Below, piece by piece: positions 24,958-36,818 of a stretch of 55,870 bases of DNA. Position 1 is the first letter of the stretch. Each line of letters opens with the position of its first letter. The position numbers and the translations under genes were made by a program. The DNA is taken from assembly GCA_903843305.1 (NCBI GenBank), contig CAIMPI010000003.1, positions 1 through 55,870 on the forward strand, read 5' to 3'. The notes beneath the pieces are model-generated. The model was not told the origin of the DNA, ran no database searches, and saw nothing but the letters and a program-made list of their open reading frames with translations. This stretch comes from an uncultured Chlorobiaceae bacterium. Lineage in GTDB: Bacteria > Bacteroidota > Chlorobiia > Chlorobiales > Chlorobiaceae.

Positions 24958-27333
24958 GTGGCAAGACAGCGTTTTAATCGAAAGTCCAAAACCCCAGGCA
25001 ATAAAAGCAACCGTCAGATTACCCCGTTTACCGGGGAAAGGGTGAGGCCTAATGATCATATTCTGATCAACGAGTTTCTTTTCAGGCGCGGTGAAAGTTC
25101 CCTTGCTGCCGAAATTGTTACATTTTTTGCCGATCATGAGGGTGAGCGATTCAAGTCTGTAGAGCTGGCTAAAGCTCTGGGATATACTGAATCAAAGCAG
25201 CTTCCCGGTTTCTGGTATGTGTTGCATAAACTGCAGGAAGAGGGTACTGTTGACAAGGATTCCAACCGTTGTTACGGTATGTCAGGCACCGATGCCACGA
25301 CGTACGAAGACCATCTTGAACACGTCAAGCCCTTTCCTCTTCCAGGAAAGAAGCAATATGCTGTAGCCAAAAGCTATACGGGGTACATCTCAACACATCC
25401 CAATGGTTATGGGTTTGTCGATGTTGAAGGGTTTGATGATGATATTTTCATCAAGGCTGGTGATATGGGTACCTCCATTCATGGTGATGAAGTTGAAGTA
25501 TTAGTTTCCAAAGTTCCTGAAACATACGCATCTAAATCCACCCCTCATCAGCGTTGTGAAGGTGCGGTGCAGAAAGTGATTACCCGCCGTGTTACAACGA
25601 TTGTCGGTACACTGACCAAGGCAAACCGCAAGTTTGTTCTTAAACCTGATGACCGGAAACTGCTTCCTGAAATTATTGTATCCATAAAAAATTCCGCGAA
25701 GGCTGGTGATGGCCAGAAGGTGCTTGTCGGAGCGCTTGATTTCAGCAAAGAGGGAGTGATTCAGGGAAAGGTACTGGAGATTCTCGGGCAAGCAGGCGAT
25801 TCTGCGGTTGAGGTGAGCGCCATTGCCCGCAGCAAAGGGATCGATGAAACATTTGATCCGGCGCTGCTCGATTTTGCGGCTTCGGTTCGCGACAGCATTA
25901 CCGAAGAGGAGGTTAAAGGCAGGCTTGATATTCGTGACAAAGTTGTCTTTACTATCGATCCTGTTGATGCCAAGGATTTTGATGACGCACTTTCTGTGGA
26001 ACTGCTTGATGATGGACTTTACAGAATCGGCGTTCATATCGCTGATGTATCGCATTATGTGCCTGAAAATTCTCCTCTTGACCGAGAAGCTTTAAAACGA
26101 GCTACTTCAGTCTACCTTGTCGATCGGGTGATTCCCATGCTGCCTGCAAGACTTTCTGAACAGATCTGCAGTCTCAATCCTGGCGTTGACCGGATGGCGT
26201 TTTCAGTTTTCTTGTTGATAACCCCTGATGGCGAAGTTCGCAAGCACGAGTTCCATAAAACGGTTATTCATTCCAAACGTCGTTTTTCCTACGAAGATGT
26301 CGATGAGATACTGAAACGGGGTGAAGGTGACTATTTTACTGAGCTCCAGTCACTCGATCGTCTCAGTATCATTCTGCGTGAAAAACGGTTCAAACATGGA
26401 GGACTTGATTTCGAGACTGAAGAGGTGCGCTTCAAGCTTGGCAAGAAAGGTGAACCGCTGGAAGTGATCAAAAAAGAGCGTCTTGGCAGCCATCGTCTCA
26501 TTGAAGAGTTCATGCTGCTTGCCAATCGCAAGGTTGCCAAATATCTGACCAAGACATACAGGGAAAACAAGAAGGAGCCTCAGCCGGTTATCTACAGGAT
26601 ACACGGTGCGCCACAGCAGGAAAAGGTTATCATTCTTGCCAATTTTGTAAAGAGGCTTGGTTTTGATCTCAAGCTGAACAGGGGCAAAGAGGGGCCAATT
26701 GTTTCCGCACAAGTGCTTCGTCAGCTCCTGCAGCAGGTGAAGGGTACCAATGTTGAGTTTCTTGTCAGTGAGCTGGTGCTGCGCTCCATGTCCAAGGCAG
26801 TTTATACCGGAGACAATATAGGCCATTACGGCCTTGGGTTTGAGCACTACACTCACTTTACTTCACCAATCAGGCGTTATCCCGATCTGATTGTTCATCG
26901 TATGCTCTTTGAGTATGAGAACCTTCGCAAGAAGCGCCGTAAAATTACTCCGGCTCGGCTTGCAGAGTTGACCGATAAAATCCAGACGGTCTGCCAGATC
27001 TCTAACGAGCGTGAAAAGAGCGCTGTGGAGGCTGAGCGTGAGTCGATCAAACTCAAGCAGGTTGAGTATATGGCAAGCCATGTCGGCAAAGTTTATCCTG
27101 GAGTTATTTCAGGGGCAACTGATTATGGCATCTATGTGAGAATAGTTGACTTTGCTATTGAAGGTATGGTGCACATGCGCAACCTTACCGATGATTACTA
27201 CGAGTATGATGAGGCGACCTATTCTCTTGTTGGAAAACGTCGGAAGAAACGGTTGCAGATAGGTCAAAGGGTCAAGGTCAAGGTGAACAGTGTCGATATT
27301 CAGCGCCGAACTATTGATCTTGTTATAGAGTAG
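24958..27333 (+). CDS. rnr: Ribonuclease R
   Basis: This 791-aa processive 3'-5' exoribonuclease degrades structured RNA. Starting from GTG 24958 the order is a winged-helix-like N-terminal region (~35-110), cold-shock domains ([20 protein letters not shown] at ~140), and the RNB catalytic domain with [16 protein letters not shown] (333-348; Asp334, Asp340, Asp342 and Asp343 are the metal ligands). [20 protein letters not shown], the late RNB motif, comes next, then a C-terminal S1 domain ([20 protein letters not shown]). The C-terminus stops soon after S1 without the lysine-rich tail of E. coli RNase R. An ATG at 24945 is out of frame. Confidence 0.95.
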   Translation: MARQRFNRKSKTPGNKSNRQITPFTGERVRPNDHILINEFLFRRGESSLAAEIVTFFADHEGERFKSVELAKALGYTESKQLPGFWYVLHKLQEEGTVDKDSNRCYGMSGTDATTYEDHLEHVKPFPLPGKKQYAVAKSYTGYISTHPNGYGFVDVEGFDDDIFIKAGDMGTSIHGDEVEVLVSKVPETYASKSTPHQRCEGAVQKVITRRVTTIVGTLTKANRKFVLKPDDRKLLPEIIVSIKNSAKAGDGQKVLVGALDFSKEGVIQGKVLEILGQAGDSAVEVSAIARSKGIDETFDPALLDFAASVRDSITEEEVKGRLDIRDKVVFTIDPVDAKDFDDALSVELLDDGLYRIGVHIADVSHYVPENSPLDREALKRATSVYLVDRVIPMLPARLSEQICSLNPGVDRMAFSVFLLITPDGEVRKHEFHKTVIHSKRRFSYEDVDEILKRGEGDYFTELQSLDRLSIILREKRFKHGGLDFETEEVRFKLGKKGEPLEVIKKERLGSHRLIEEFMLLANRKVAKYLTKTYRENKKEPQPVIYRIHGAPQQEKVIILANFVKRLGFDLKLNRGKEGPIVSAQVLRQLLQQVKGTNVEFLVSELVLRSMSKAVYTGDNIGHYGLGFEHYTHFTSPIRRYPDLIVHRMLFEYENLRKKRRKITPARLAELTDKIQTVCQISNEREKSAVEAERESIKLKQVEYMASHVGKVYPGVISGATDYGIYVRIVDFAIEGMVHMRNLTDDYYEYDEATYSLVGKRRKKRLQIGQRVKVKVNSVDIQRRTIDLVIE

Positions 27334-27491
27334 GGCAATCCACATTATCTACGTCGATAGTTCTGGTCTACTCAGTCACTCCTGACCTGAACTATTCGAA
27401 TAAAATGGTGCGTACGTCTTATGCGGTGCTGCTATGAGGTGAAAAGTTCAGGATTTCTTGCAGCCATCTATCCCGATTACTTGTGTTTTTT

Positions 27492-27565
<74 letters not shown>

Positions 27566-27626
27566 TTAATGAGGGACAAATATAAAGATATTTTTTTCCT
27601 GTGCAACTTTTTGATGTAACTTTTTT

Positions 27627-28826
27627 TTATAACGATAGTTCTCGTATTATTGTTTCCATGTCTTTGTCGCCTCTTCCAGAGAGATTAACAACAAGGATGG
27701 CCTCTTTTGACATTTCAGGCGCTCTTGTGATGGCGTAGTGCATAGCGTGCGCCGATTCAAGAGCACAGATAATGCCTTCAGTTTTTGCCAGCGTTTCAAG
27801 GGCAAACAGGGCTTCACGGTCTGTTACTGATGTATAGGTCACCAAGCCGAGTTCCTGAAGATAGCAGTGTTCAGGACCTACACCCGGATAATCAAGACCT
27901 GCGGATATTGAGTGTGCTTCCTGTACCTGTCCGTCTTCATTTTGAAGAAGTTTTGTCAGTGCGCCGTGAAGTACTCCGGGTTTCCCCAGTGTAAGAGAAG
28001 CCGCATGTCGAGCATTCAGGCCTTCGCCAGCCGCTTCAACACCAACAAGTTCAATCTCAGAGGCATCATTCAGGAATTCATAAAACATGCCGACGGCATT
28101 ACTGCCTCCTCCGACACATGCTGTAATGACATTGGGCAGTTTTCCTGCCTGTGCAATAATCTGGGCACGGGTTTCCTGGCCAATGATTGCCTGAAAATCA
28201 CGCACGATCATCGGGTAGGGATGCATGCCGACAACTGAGCCGATAATGTAGAATGTCTCTTCTGGATTATTCATCCAGTCTCGGATTGCTTCACTTGTTG
28301 CATCTTTCAGAGTTTTTGATCCGCTTCCGACTGCACGTACTTCAGCGCCCAGAAGTTTCATTCTTGCAACGTTAGGTGCCTGCCGCCGGATGTCCTCTTC
28401 TCCCATATAGACGACGCATTCAAGATCGAAAAGTGCGCAAACTGTTGCCGTTGCTACTCCGTGCTGCCCAGCGCCGGTTTCTGCAATCACCCTGTTTTTG
28501 CCCATGCGCAGGGCAAGTAGTACCTGGCCAAGTGCGTTGTTGATTTTATGGGCTCCGGTATGGCAGAGATCTTCTCGTTTGAGATAAATTTGTGCTCCAT
28601 TCAGTGTTCTACTCAGCCGTTCGGCATGATAAAGGGGTGTGGGTCTACCGACATAATCACGCAGGAGGTGAACAAGAGTAGACTGAAAGTCCGGATCATT
28701 TTTTGCTTTGAGATACTCTGACTCAAGATCGGCAGCATTTTTAACGAGCGTTTCAGGGATAAACTTGCCGCCGAAACAGCCGAAATGCCCAGAGGAATCG
28801 GGTGCGGAATAAGGTGTCGGTACCAT
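27627..28826 (-). CDS. trpB: Tryptophan synthase beta chain
   Basis: This 399-aa PLP enzyme condenses indole with serine to give tryptophan and pairs with TrpA. Key segments are [14 protein letters not shown] at the N-terminus, [13 protein letters not shown] with the PLP lysine, [13 protein letters not shown], the PLP phosphate loop [10 protein letters not shown], and [14 protein letters not shown] 28826 gives the family N-terminus ([20 protein letters not shown]); an extension to 28913 has no similarity. The partner gene trpA is at 41510, about 13 kb away, so the two subunits are not made from one operon. Confidence 0.96.
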   Translation of the reverse strand: MVPTPYSAPDSSGHFGCFGGKFIPETLVKNAADLESEYLKAKNDPDFQSTLVHLLRDYVGRPTPLYHAERLSRTLNGAQIYLKREDLCHTGAHKINNALGQVLLALRMGKNRVIAETGAGQHGVATATVCALFDLECVVYMGEEDIRRQAPNVARMKLLGAEVRAVGSGSKTLKDATSEAIRDWMNNPEETFYIIGSVVGMHPYPMIVRDFQAIIGQETRAQIIAQAGKLPNVITACVGGGSNAVGMFYEFLNDASEIELVGVEAAGEGLNARHAASLTLGKPGVLHGALTKLLQNEDGQVQEAHSISAGLDYPGVGPEHCYLQELGLVTYTSVTDREALFALETLAKTEGIICALESAHAMHYAITRAPEMSKEAILVVNLSGRGDKDMETIIRELSL

Positions 28827-28979
28827 GGAAAGAAAAAAAGTTAAAGAATTGTCAGCAGTGTGATTACAGGGCTCACAGCAAAGACTTTCTATAGAAAATA
28901 CTGGCCACACCACTAATAAAATAAATATATTAAACTTTTAACACCGACAATCACAATACTGTAGCGGAGCATTACTGCA

Positions 28980-31577
28980 TTGACGTTTATCAAGCGAAAA
29001 CCCCTGTTTCTGACTTTGTTAAGTCTCTTTATGTTCGCTCCGTTGTTTTCTCCCCTAAAACTTCTGCTGGCGGCTGAAATATCGGAAGAGCTGAAACCGG
29101 CAATTTCCGGAACCGGAAATTTTACAAATACTGTATTTTTTACAGCAAAGGATTCGGTTGTCTACAATTTTGACAACCGCAACATGGAGCTCTGTGGGAA
29201 AGCAACTATTGACCACGAGGGTACACGTGTTCAAGCACCAAAAATTGTTATTGATCTTGATACATCCCAGCTTCATGCTTATGGTACTAAGGCAGACTCT
29301 TCCAGAACCCTTGCAGAGCCAGCCATTTTTACGGACAAGCAGGGTAGTTTCCATGCTGAAACTATGGCCTATAATTTTAAGACAAGAAAAGGAGAAACGA
29401 CCATGGTGTCCTCCTCTTCCAAAGGGGTTAATTTTACCGGAGAGCATGTTTCGCGGCTTGAAAACGGCGAGATGATTGTTAAAGAGAGTATGTTTACCAC
29501 TTGTAATGATGATAGTCCTCATTACTGGTTTTCCTCCTCTTCCATGGTCATTAAGCCTGACGGCAAGGTAACAGCAAGTCCGTTGATTATGTATATCAGG
29601 CCGGAGATTTTTTCGAGGCGTCTTCCTGCCTTACCGATTCTGGCGCTTCCTTATATGGCCTTCTCGCCCAAAGAGAGCCGTTCGTCGGGTTTCCTTATGC
29701 CACATCTCAGCCATTACGACCAGAGTAACTATTTATCGAACCTTGGTTATTACTGGGCAATTAATGATTACTCGGATTTCAGAGCAGAGGGGGATATAGC
29801 GCTCAATGGAAGTTGGCGATTGGGAGAGCTGTTTCGCTATACAAAACGTGATGAGTTTGCCGGTAATATCTCAGGTGAATACAGGTGGTATTTTAAGGAT
29901 CCTGATCATCAACGCTACACTGACTGGAATTCAAAAATTGTTCATAACCAGATTTTTGATCCTTCCTCGCGTCTTGATGTCAATCTCCAGTTTCAGGGCG
30001 GGGTGCGTAACTATGATCTAAATTCAGTGAATGTTGAGACTATTGTGGCTGAACAGGTCAACTCTTATGCCTCTTTTGCAAAGACCTTCAACAATGAGAA
30101 CGGCATTGTCGATGTTACCTATAATCATTCACAGGATATTAGCAATCAGAATGGCCACAAGAATGGTCGCCAGAGTGTCAGCACTACGTTTTACCAGAAT
30201 AGAATCTATCCTTTTCGTTCCAGTTTTGATGCTGATAATAAGGACTGGAGATCGGATATTTCAGTAAATACCAGTGCATCCTTGACTGGAGAATATATTT
30301 CGCAGGCAAATCTCTCATCTTCCGGATATTCTGGATACGCTAATGGTGAACTCGGTTACTACCATGAGTTTGCTGATGGGTATAAAGCTCTGTTTACGCA
30401 GGGTTTCAACCTTCAGGGGATGCAGCCGGTTTCACCGTTTAATGACAACACATACAGCGGTATGCGGTTGCTGTTGCCGTTGCGCATGCAGTCTACCCTG
30501 TTTCATTATTTCTATATCAACCCATCACTGACCTATATGCACTCTCTGCGATCGGATGGCATGGACAGTGGATTTTCAACAACAATTTTGTCTGTTGATT
30601 TAAGTACAAGGCTTTACGGGATAGTTAAGACAGGGATTCTTGAGGATTTATTTGGGCTTAAGGCAGTGCGTCATACTTTTATTCCGGTTATTACCTATAC
30701 ATGGAACCCTGTGTTTTCGGGTAACTTTAATAATAGCGGGTTACAGCAATATGACTGGACTGATTCAGGGCTGTTCAGTTGGTTTGAAGATACCAGATAT
30801 TCAGGTGTTCCGCAGGGGCAGAGTACCGTGAGGATTACTCTGAAAAATATTTTTCAGGGTAAATTCAGCAACTCCTCTTTTTCTGGTGATGAAGGCGCTC
30901 CTGCAGGTGAGCATACGGAGCAATTGCTCTCATTGAGTGTTTCGACGGCCTGTAATTTTGCCGCTGAAGCGTTTCGTTTAGCACCTCTGACCATCATTGG
31001 TTCAAGCAATGCCCTGACACAGAATTTTCTTTTCAGCTCGGGCGCGATGTACGACTTTTACAGTTACGATTCGGTGACAGGCGAAAGAGTTAACCGTTTC
31101 AACAGCAGTGATGGAAATGGGTTGTTGCGTTTTATCAAAGGGTTTGTAAACATGAGCATGAACATTCAGGGAGGTAGTCAAACCGGCGCATCCACGGCAA
31201 CATCAGTTGCGCCGTTTGTGCAGAATGCCAATCAGAGCCTTTCTCGTAATTACTTCAATATGAGGGATTTCAACAGCACTGATTACATGTTGCCCTGGCA
31301 GTTCAGCCTCTCACTTTTTATGCAGTCAGATCGGAGCACTCCTCTGCTAAAGAGTGAAGACAAAATGGTCAACGTTGCATCAAGAGTTGCATTGTCAAAA
31401 AGATGGCAGACAGGTTTCAATACAGGGTATGATCTTGAAAATAAAAAATTTGTTTTTCCGATGCTGCAAATTTATCGTGACCTTCATTGCTGGCAGTTTG
31501 GTTTTCAGTGGGTTCCTTCCGGAGCCTTCCGCAGCGTTGCTTTTCAGATCGGTCTGAAAAGCCCTGTGGCAAAATAA
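28980..31577 (+). CDS. lptD: LptD-like LPS assembly outer-membrane protein
   Basis: This 865-aa protein has a signal peptide (KPLFLTLLSLFMFAPLF), an N-terminal OstA/LptA-like beta domain (~50-200, e.g. VYNFDNRNMELCGKATIDHE, MVSSSSKGVNFTGEHVS), and a long C-terminal beta-barrel rich in alternating aromatic strands. The segment LPALPILALPYMAFSPKESR, followed by RSSGFLMPHLSHYDQSNYLS, matches the LptD junction motif (RxSGFLxP). LptD with LptE inserts lipopolysaccharide into the outer leaflet. The start is probably TTG 28980, ten bases after GGAG; no ATG is available at that point. It is transcribed divergently from trpB. Confidence 0.85.
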   Translation: MTFIKRKPLFLTLLSLFMFAPLFSPLKLLLAAEISEELKPAISGTGNFTNTVFFTAKDSVVYNFDNRNMELCGKATIDHEGTRVQAPKIVIDLDTSQLHAYGTKADSSRTLAEPAIFTDKQGSFHAETMAYNFKTRKGETTMVSSSSKGVNFTGEHVSRLENGEMIVKESMFTTCNDDSPHYWFSSSSMVIKPDGKVTASPLIMYIRPEIFSRRLPALPILALPYMAFSPKESRSSGFLMPHLSHYDQSNYLSNLGYYWAINDYSDFRAEGDIALNGSWRLGELFRYTKRDEFAGNISGEYRWYFKDPDHQRYTDWNSKIVHNQIFDPSSRLDVNLQFQGGVRNYDLNSVNVETIVAEQVNSYASFAKTFNNENGIVDVTYNHSQDISNQNGHKNGRQSVSTTFYQNRIYPFRSSFDADNKDWRSDISVNTSASLTGEYISQANLSSSGYSGYANGELGYYHEFADGYKALFTQGFNLQGMQPVSPFNDNTYSGMRLLLPLRMQSTLFHYFYINPSLTYMHSLRSDGMDSGFSTTILSVDLSTRLYGIVKTGILEDLFGLKAVRHTFIPVITYTWNPVFSGNFNNSGLQQYDWTDSGLFSWFEDTRYSGVPQGQSTVRITLKNIFQGKFSNSSFSGDEGAPAGEHTEQLLSLSVSTACNFAAEAFRLAPLTIIGSSNALTQNFLFSSGAMYDFYSYDSVTGERVNRFNSSDGNGLLRFIKGFVNMSMNIQGGSQTGASTATSVAPFVQNANQSLSRNYFNMRDFNSTDYMLPWQFSLSLFMQSDRSTPLLKSEDKMVNVASRVALSKRWQTGFNTGYDLENKKFVFPMLQIYRDLHCWQFGFQWVPSGAFRSVAFQIGLKSPVAK

Positions 31578-31581
31578 TCTA

Positions 31582-32469
31582 TCATAAGGTCGGGTGTTTG
31601 TCAATCAAGTCAAGGATCAGGGCGAGTCGGTTGTTAAACTCTTCATGGGCATCATGGTGAATACAGTGTGATGCTTTCGGGATGATATACGCTCCTGCCT
31701 GCGGAAGAAGCTGCTGAAATTCAGGGATGATCTTATGAGGCGGAAGCGCTATATCTTCCGCTCCCCAAACAAGAAAAGCAGGCCCTTTGTAATTGCATGG
31801 TTTTGGAAGGTGATCGAGCCTGAAATCAAGAGGCCTCTTTGAAGGTGAGAGGTAAGAGAACTGCGCACCTTTGTCCTGGAGTGGCGTAGTGAACTGGTTT
31901 ATCAGCTTTTCATCAACCTTACTTTGATTAAAATATGTTGGCATGAGGCTTTGACCCACGGCAACAGGATTTGCAAAAGCGGCCAGAAGCATCTCGCCAA
32001 TGAGTGGTGATGCGACGAGACCGAAAAAAAGATTGCTCATGCCATCCATCGTGTCTCCAAAAAGGCCGGAGGGGTTGACGAGCACAAGTGCCTTAACCTT
32101 TTCGGGCTGGTGGTGGGCAAAGAAGACTGCGCTTGCAGCCCCCATCGAATGGCCTACAATAATGACTGAATCAAGTTTTTTCAGCAAGAGAAACGTTTCG
32201 ATTTGTGAGGCAAACAGTTCAAGACAATAACGAACATTGGGTTTCTGTGATTTGCCGAACCCGATCAAATCCATGGCATAGATTTTATGTTCACGGGCAA
32301 ACTCCGGAATATTCAGATTCCAGTGCTCAATCATTCCTCCATAACCGTGGAGAAAAAGCAGTGGTGTTTTTTCACGATTCTCCACGCCATACTCCTGGTA
32401 TCGGATTTTTGCTTCATTTTCAGGGGATAATTGCCAGAGGAAATATTGATCTTTCGTTGTGCTGCTCAT
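31582..32469 (-). CDS. Alpha/beta hydrolase fold protein
   Basis: This 295-aa protein has the typical order: oxyanion region [15 protein letters not shown], strand [15 protein letters not shown], nucleophile elbow [13 protein letters not shown] (Ser), a cap region (~145-215), acid region [14 protein letters not shown] (Asp), and catalytic His in [14 protein letters not shown]. Such proteins in Chlorobi are often annotated as chlorophyllase-like or lipase-like esterases; the substrate cannot be read from sequence. The start was set at ATG 32469 (MSSTTKDQ), and a further ATG lies at 32493. The 3' end converges with lptD with a 4-bp gap. Confidence 0.85.
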   Translation of the reverse strand: MSSTTKDQYFLWQLSPENEAKIRYQEYGVENREKTPLLFLHGYGGMIEHWNLNIPEFAREHKIYAMDLIGFGKSQKPNVRYCLELFASQIETFLLLKKLDSVIIVGHSMGAASAVFFAHHQPEKVKALVLVNPSGLFGDTMDGMSNLFFGLVASPLIGEMLLAAFANPVAVGQSLMPTYFNQSKVDEKLINQFTTPLQDKGAQFSYLSPSKRPLDFRLDHLPKPCNYKGPAFLVWGAEDIALPPHKIIPEFQQLLPQAGAYIIPKASHCIHHDAHEEFNNRLALILDLIDKHPTL

Positions 32470-32581
32470 AGTGAAAATCAGTGAAATATTCACAAAAGGG
32501 AAAAACTTATTGGCAAATATACCCGTTAAAAAACAATAAATTAAAAGATATTGGTCAATACGTAATTATCAGGATTAAACT

Positions 32582-32995
32582 ATGCTTCAGGTTTCCAGAA
32601 AATTTGAATATGGACTTCACGCGGTTACCTATCTGGCAACCAAGGGTATGGACAGAGTGGTTACCGTCAAGGAAATGGCCGATGATATTGGCTTTTCGCA
32701 GGAATTTCTTTCAAAGGCTATGCAGAGTCTAAAACGCGCTGGTATTGCTACCTCCGTGCAGGGAGTAAAAGGTGGCTATAAACTCGGCAGGACGACGACA
32801 GATATCACTGTTGCCGATATTGCTATTGCTATTGAGGGAAAGCCGCATCTGGTGCGGTGTGGTGTGAAGGCGGACACTTGTGAGGTTTTTTCTTCGTGCC
32901 ACCACAGGGTTTATATGAGTGCCTTGCAACATAAAATCCAGACTCTTTTGGGAGCAACTACCATTCACTCGCTTTTGCAACAGATAGTTCCGTAA
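32582..32995 (+). CDS. Rrf2 family transcriptional regulator
   Basis: This 137-aa DNA-binding protein starts MLQVSRKFEYGLHAVTYLAT and contains the Rrf2 winged helix-turn-helix (EMADDIGFSQEFLSKAMQSL) and the wing segment SVQGVKGGYKLGR. Three cysteines (93, 100, 106) lie in RCGVKADTCEVFSSC. This is the position of the [2Fe-2S]-binding cysteines in IscR-type members, so it is probably a redox or iron-sulfur sensor. No isc/suf genes are adjacent, so the targets are not evident. It is transcribed divergently from the hydrolase gene. Confidence 0.9.
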   Translation: MLQVSRKFEYGLHAVTYLATKGMDRVVTVKEMADDIGFSQEFLSKAMQSLKRAGIATSVQGVKGGYKLGRTTTDITVADIAIAIEGKPHLVRCGVKADTCEVFSSCHHRVYMSALQHKIQTLLGATTIHSLLQQIVP

Positions 32996-33121
32996 TCGCC
33001 CGGATACAAAAAGGGTTTTTTCATGAGTTTCATTCTGTGTTTATTACCACTGTTGCTGGTGGTATTTTTTTTTCAAGCTTTTGCAATTTGATCGTTTCCT
33101 TAAACAAGACCAAACAAAAAT

Positions 33122-35977
33122 ATGATTACTCATAGACTCAAAAATTCAGCTTGCGCTGAAACGAGTCTGCCGGATGTTGTTCTTAAGGGCATCAAAACCC
33201 ATAATCTTCGAAACATCTCGGTTTGTATCCCTCGCAACAAATTTGTTGTATTGACCGGTGTAAGCGGATCAGGAAAGTCAAGCCTCGCTTTTGATACGCT
33301 TTATGCCGAAGGACATCGTCGTTATGTGGAATCCCTGTCAGCTTATGTACGGCAGTTTCTTGAACGAATGCCCCGGCCTGATATCGAAAGTGTCGAAGGG
33401 ATTGCACCGGCCATTGCCATTGAGCAGAAACCTATTCCGAAAAATCCGCGGTCTACTGTAGGGACTGTATCGGAAATATATGACTATCTTCGCCTGCTCT
33501 ATGCACGTATTGGCAAAATCTATTCTCGCGATACTAATGAGCTTGTTCTGAAGCATACTCCGGACGATGTGAGCCTTCAAGCAGGCTTTTTTGAAGAGGG
33601 CACAAAATTTTATGCTGGCTTCTTTTTCCCCGCCCATCAGGATGCAGGACACCATAATTGTTCGGTGCAGGATGAAATAGCCAACCTTTTGAAAAAAGGT
33701 TTTTTCAGGATAGTTGCCGGAGAAGATATTCTTGATCTCAACCAAGAGGCGTCGCGCAAGCGCTTGCTTGAGATGCCGCTATCCGAGCGTTCAGCCCTTC
33801 TTGTACTGGTTGACCGTTTTGTGGCACGACGGCATGATGAAAAGGTGTTCAGTCGTGTTTCGCAGGCGGCAGAGAGCTGTTTCAATGAATCAGGCGGTTA
33901 TGCAGTACTAAAGATTGTCGGAGGGAAGAGCTACCTTTTCAGCGACAGACTTGAACTTAACGGCATTGAATATCAGGAGCCTTCTCCTCAGCTTTTTGCT
34001 TTTAACTCACCTATAGGTGCATGTACTACCTGCCAGGGATTTGGACGTATTGCAGGCATTGATGAAGATGCTGTTGTGCCGGATAAATCGCTCTCAATCG
34101 AAGAGGGTGCCATTGTCTGCTGGAACTCGGAAAAATATCGATTGAATCTTATTGAGCTTCTTGACTATTCTGACGAAATGGGTGTTCCACTCAATGTTCC
34201 TTATGAAAAGCTTACCTATGCGCAAAAAGAGGTTATCTGGAAGGGACTTCCAGATGGAAGCTATTCGGGAATTCGTTCTTTTTTTAAACAGTTAGAGAGT
34301 GAGGCTGGTTACAAGATGCACTACCGGGTCTTTTTGAGCCGTTATCGTGGTTATGCGACCTGTCCTGATTGTGAAGGGAGTCGACTTAATCCTGATGCTC
34401 GTCTTGTAAGGGTTTCTGGCCGGAATATCGGTGAAGTTTCACGAATGAATATTACTGAAGCATTCGAATTTTTCCGCAACCTTGATATTTCATCGTTCGA
34501 CCGCAAGGTGGCGGAAGTTATTTTGCAGGAAATTATCAAACGTCTTGGGTATCTGCTTGATGTTGGGTTGAATTATCTCTCTCTTGATCGCCTGACACAC
34601 ACTCTCAGTGGAGGTGAATTTCAGCGCATCAATTTATCAACGTCTCTCGGTTCACCACTTGTCGGGGCTATTTATATCCTTGATGAACCAAGCATTGGCC
34701 TTCATCAGAGTGATTCAGCACGTCTCATCACACTGCTCAGGAAGTTGCGCGATCTTGGTAACACCGTGGTGGTTGTCGAGCATGACCGTGAAATCATTGA
34801 AGCCGCCGATGAGGTTATTGATCTTGGTCCCTATGCCGGGCGCTTGGGTGGCGACGTTGTTTTTCATGGTTCTGTTGCAGAGATGAAGGAGTCTGGCACT
34901 TCGCTTACTGCACAATATATGAATGGTATCAAACGGATTCCTGTACCGCAGCTTCGCAGAAAACCGGATTTTAATTCCTGTATCAAGATTACTGGTGCCA
35001 TGCAGAATAACCTGAAGAATATTGATGTGAGTTTTCCTCTCGGTATCATGACCTGTGTGACCGGTGTGAGTGGATCAGGCAAGTCTACTTTGGTCAACGA
35101 TATTCTCAATAAAGGGATTATGAAGGAAAAGGTCGGGATGAAGGAAAATGTAGGAACTCACCGTTCGATTTCCGGAGTCAGGTTTGTTGATCGTGTCGAG
35201 CACGTTGACCAGTCGCCTATTGGAAAATCAAGTCGCAGTAATCCGGTCACCTATTTAAAAATATTTGATGATATTCGGAACTTGTTTGCCCAGACAATAG
35301 ATGCCCGGCAAAAGGGCTTGAAGGCTGGATATTTTTCGTTCAATATTCCTGGAGGCCGTTGCGAAACCTGTGCCGGGGAGGGTAGTGTTCATATTGAGAT
35401 GCAGTTTCTTGCCGATATCGATGCTGTTTGTGAAGATTGTGGAGGCCTGCGTTACAAACACGATACACTGGAAGTGAAGTATCAGGGAATGTCGATTGCC
35501 GATGTACTTGATATGACGGTAGAGGAGGCCATCAGTTTTTTTTGCAACGAAAAGGGGATTGCAAAAAAACTAATGGTTCTCGATGAGGTAGGGCTTGGTT
35601 ACATAAGGCTTGGTCAGTCGTCAAGCACTCTTTCCGGCGGTGAGGCTCAGCGACTCAAGCTGGCAAGTTTCATAGCCCATGCAGACACGGCTCACACGCT
35701 TTTTATTTTCGATGAGCCGACAACAGGGTTGCACTTTGAGGATATCAACAAATTGATCTGCTGTTTTGAAAAACTGCTTGAACAGAAAAACACCCTTGTC
35801 GTCATTGAGCATAACCCCGACATCATAAAACAAGCGGACTGGGTTATTGATCTCGGGCCGGGCGCGGGCGATAAAGGTGGCTTTATTGTTGCCGAAGGGA
35901 CGCCTGAAGAGATTGCACTTTGCGAGGAATCGCTGACGGGGCGCTATATCAAGGAGTTGGTCTTGAACCTTGATTAA
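33122..35977 (+). CDS. uvrA: Excinuclease ABC subunit A
   Basis: This 951-aa damage-recognition ATPase of nucleotide excision repair acts with UvrB and UvrC. It has two ABC-type ATPase domains: Walker [11 protein letters not shown] near residue 48 and [10 protein letters not shown] in the second half; signatures LSGGEFQR and LSGGEAQR; Walker [12 protein letters not shown] and [12 protein letters not shown]. Zinc-module cysteines appear in CTTCQGFG...CPDCEGSRL and CETCAGEG...CEDCGGLRY. The N-terminal extension ([14 protein letters not shown]) is slightly longer than in E. coli. Length is normal for class I UvrA. Confidence 0.97.
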   Translation: MITHRLKNSACAETSLPDVVLKGIKTHNLRNISVCIPRNKFVVLTGVSGSGKSSLAFDTLYAEGHRRYVESLSAYVRQFLERMPRPDIESVEGIAPAIAIEQKPIPKNPRSTVGTVSEIYDYLRLLYARIGKIYSRDTNELVLKHTPDDVSLQAGFFEEGTKFYAGFFFPAHQDAGHHNCSVQDEIANLLKKGFFRIVAGEDILDLNQEASRKRLLEMPLSERSALLVLVDRFVARRHDEKVFSRVSQAAESCFNESGGYAVLKIVGGKSYLFSDRLELNGIEYQEPSPQLFAFNSPIGACTTCQGFGRIAGIDEDAVVPDKSLSIEEGAIVCWNSEKYRLNLIELLDYSDEMGVPLNVPYEKLTYAQKEVIWKGLPDGSYSGIRSFFKQLESEAGYKMHYRVFLSRYRGYATCPDCEGSRLNPDARLVRVSGRNIGEVSRMNITEAFEFFRNLDISSFDRKVAEVILQEIIKRLGYLLDVGLNYLSLDRLTHTLSGGEFQRINLSTSLGSPLVGAIYILDEPSIGLHQSDSARLITLLRKLRDLGNTVVVVEHDREIIEAADEVIDLGPYAGRLGGDVVFHGSVAEMKESGTSLTAQYMNGIKRIPVPQLRRKPDFNSCIKITGAMQNNLKNIDVSFPLGIMTCVTGVSGSGKSTLVNDILNKGIMKEKVGMKENVGTHRSISGVRFVDRVEHVDQSPIGKSSRSNPVTYLKIFDDIRNLFAQTIDARQKGLKAGYFSFNIPGGRCETCAGEGSVHIEMQFLADIDAVCEDCGGLRYKHDTLEVKYQGMSIADVLDMTVEEAISFFCNEKGIAKKLMVLDEVGLGYIRLGQSSSTLSGGEAQRLKLASFIAHADTAHTLFIFDEPTTGLHFEDINKLICCFEKLLEQKNTLVVIEHNPDIIKQADWVIDLGPGAGDKGGFIVAEGTPEEIALCEESLTGRYIKELVLNLD

Positions 35978-36038
35978 AGGATTGTTGGATTGGCTTGATT
36001 TGAGCAACATCGAGAATCATGGTTCAGACAATCAAGAC

Positions 36039-36314
36039 TCAAGCAATTGGATCATCCTCAAGTGCGCCGCCATGCAGCCTGATGTGCGGGAAGTGCCCTT
36101 GGGTGCGTTCAACCCATACGTCACTGCCTTTGCGGAGCTCGGTTTCGTTTGAAGTAACCGAAACGCGATTTTTGGCAAGTGCGGTGATCTCTTCAAGAAG
36201 AACTGCAAGTTTACGATCGTCAGTAGTGGCGGTATCGTCCTTCATTTTTGAGTGGATGCTGGAAAGTTTTTCTACAGCTACTTTACCGATGGTGTTATAG
36301 AGTTCCTGATTCAT
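36039..36314 (-). CDS. Small conserved-type hypothetical protein
   Basis: The 91-aa frame encodes an acidic, mostly helical protein (MNQELYNTIGKVAVEKLSSI, RKLAVLLEEITALAKNRVSV) followed by a short strand-rich tail with VWVERTQGHFPHIRLHGG. I do not recognise a domain. It is divergent from groES and shares its upstream region with the CIRCE element, so it might also respond to HrcA, although the element is nearer groES. No strong ribosome binding site is visible. The coding pattern looks genuine, and there is no competing ORF on the other strand with better features. Confidence 0.55.
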   Translation of the reverse strand: MNQELYNTIGKVAVEKLSSIHSKMKDDTATTDDRKLAVLLEEITALAKNRVSVTSNETELRKGSDVWVERTQGHFPHIRLHGGALEDDPIA

Positions 36315-36400
36315 AGTTGTGTCTAAAGTGAAAAATCCCTGTTTTACGGTACTAAAAGTGTTTGGAAGAGATGAAATTTTTATTATTATTCAAAGTCGTT

Positions 36401-36427
36401 TTAGCACTCTTCACTGTTGAGTGCTAA
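36401..36427 (+). promoter_or_regulatory. CIRCE operator (HrcA binding site)
   Basis: TTAGCACTC (36401-36409), nine bases, then GAGTGCTAA (36419-36427). This is a perfect match to the CIRCE consensus bound by the heat-shock repressor HrcA. It lies 65 bp upstream of groES, so groESL is expected to be induced by heat. Confidence 0.97.
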
Positions 36428-36491
36428 AAGATATAAATTGTTTTCCATAGTATCTTACTATTTCAATTAAAAACCCAAACGAGAGAAGACA

Positions 36492-36776
36492 ATGAACTTG
36501 AAACCCTTAGCTGATCGAGTTATTGTTAAGCCTGCAGCGGCTGAAGAAAAAACCAAGGGCGGCCTTTATATTCCTGATACCGGGAAAGAAAAACCGCAGT
36601 ATGGTGAAGTTGTTGCAGTAGGTGCCGGTAAAGTTGCAGATAACGGTCAACTGCTTGCAATGCAGGTCAAGGCTGGCGACAAAGTGCTTTACGGCAAATA
36701 TTCCGGCACAGAAGTGAGCGTGGAAGGTGAGGATTACCTCATCATGCGTGAGTCGGATATTTTCGCCATTCTTTAA
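36492..36776 (+). CDS. groES: Co-chaperonin GroES (Cpn10)
   Basis: This 94-aa protein starts with [20 protein letters not shown] and includes the mobile loop ([19 protein letters not shown]) and the dome-region pattern VGAGKV, ending with [10 protein letters not shown]. It caps the GroEL cylinder during protein folding. It has a good ribosome binding site (GAGAGAAG) and is followed 42 bp later by groEL, as a heat-shock operon under the upstream CIRCE. Confidence 0.98.
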   Translation: MNLKPLADRVIVKPAAAEEKTKGGLYIPDTGKEKPQYGEVVAVGAGKVADNGQLLAMQVKAGDKVLYGKYSGTEVSVEGEDYLIMRESDIFAIL

Positions 36777-36818
36777 TGTTACTAACATTTTAAAACCTTA
36801 TTGGAGGAAAACTTTACA

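Noticed and set aside
35978-36038. Short repeat-like motif (gagaatcatggttcagacaa) after uvrA
   Set aside because: It loosely resembles bases near 10796-10835, but similarity is too weak within this window to call a repeat.
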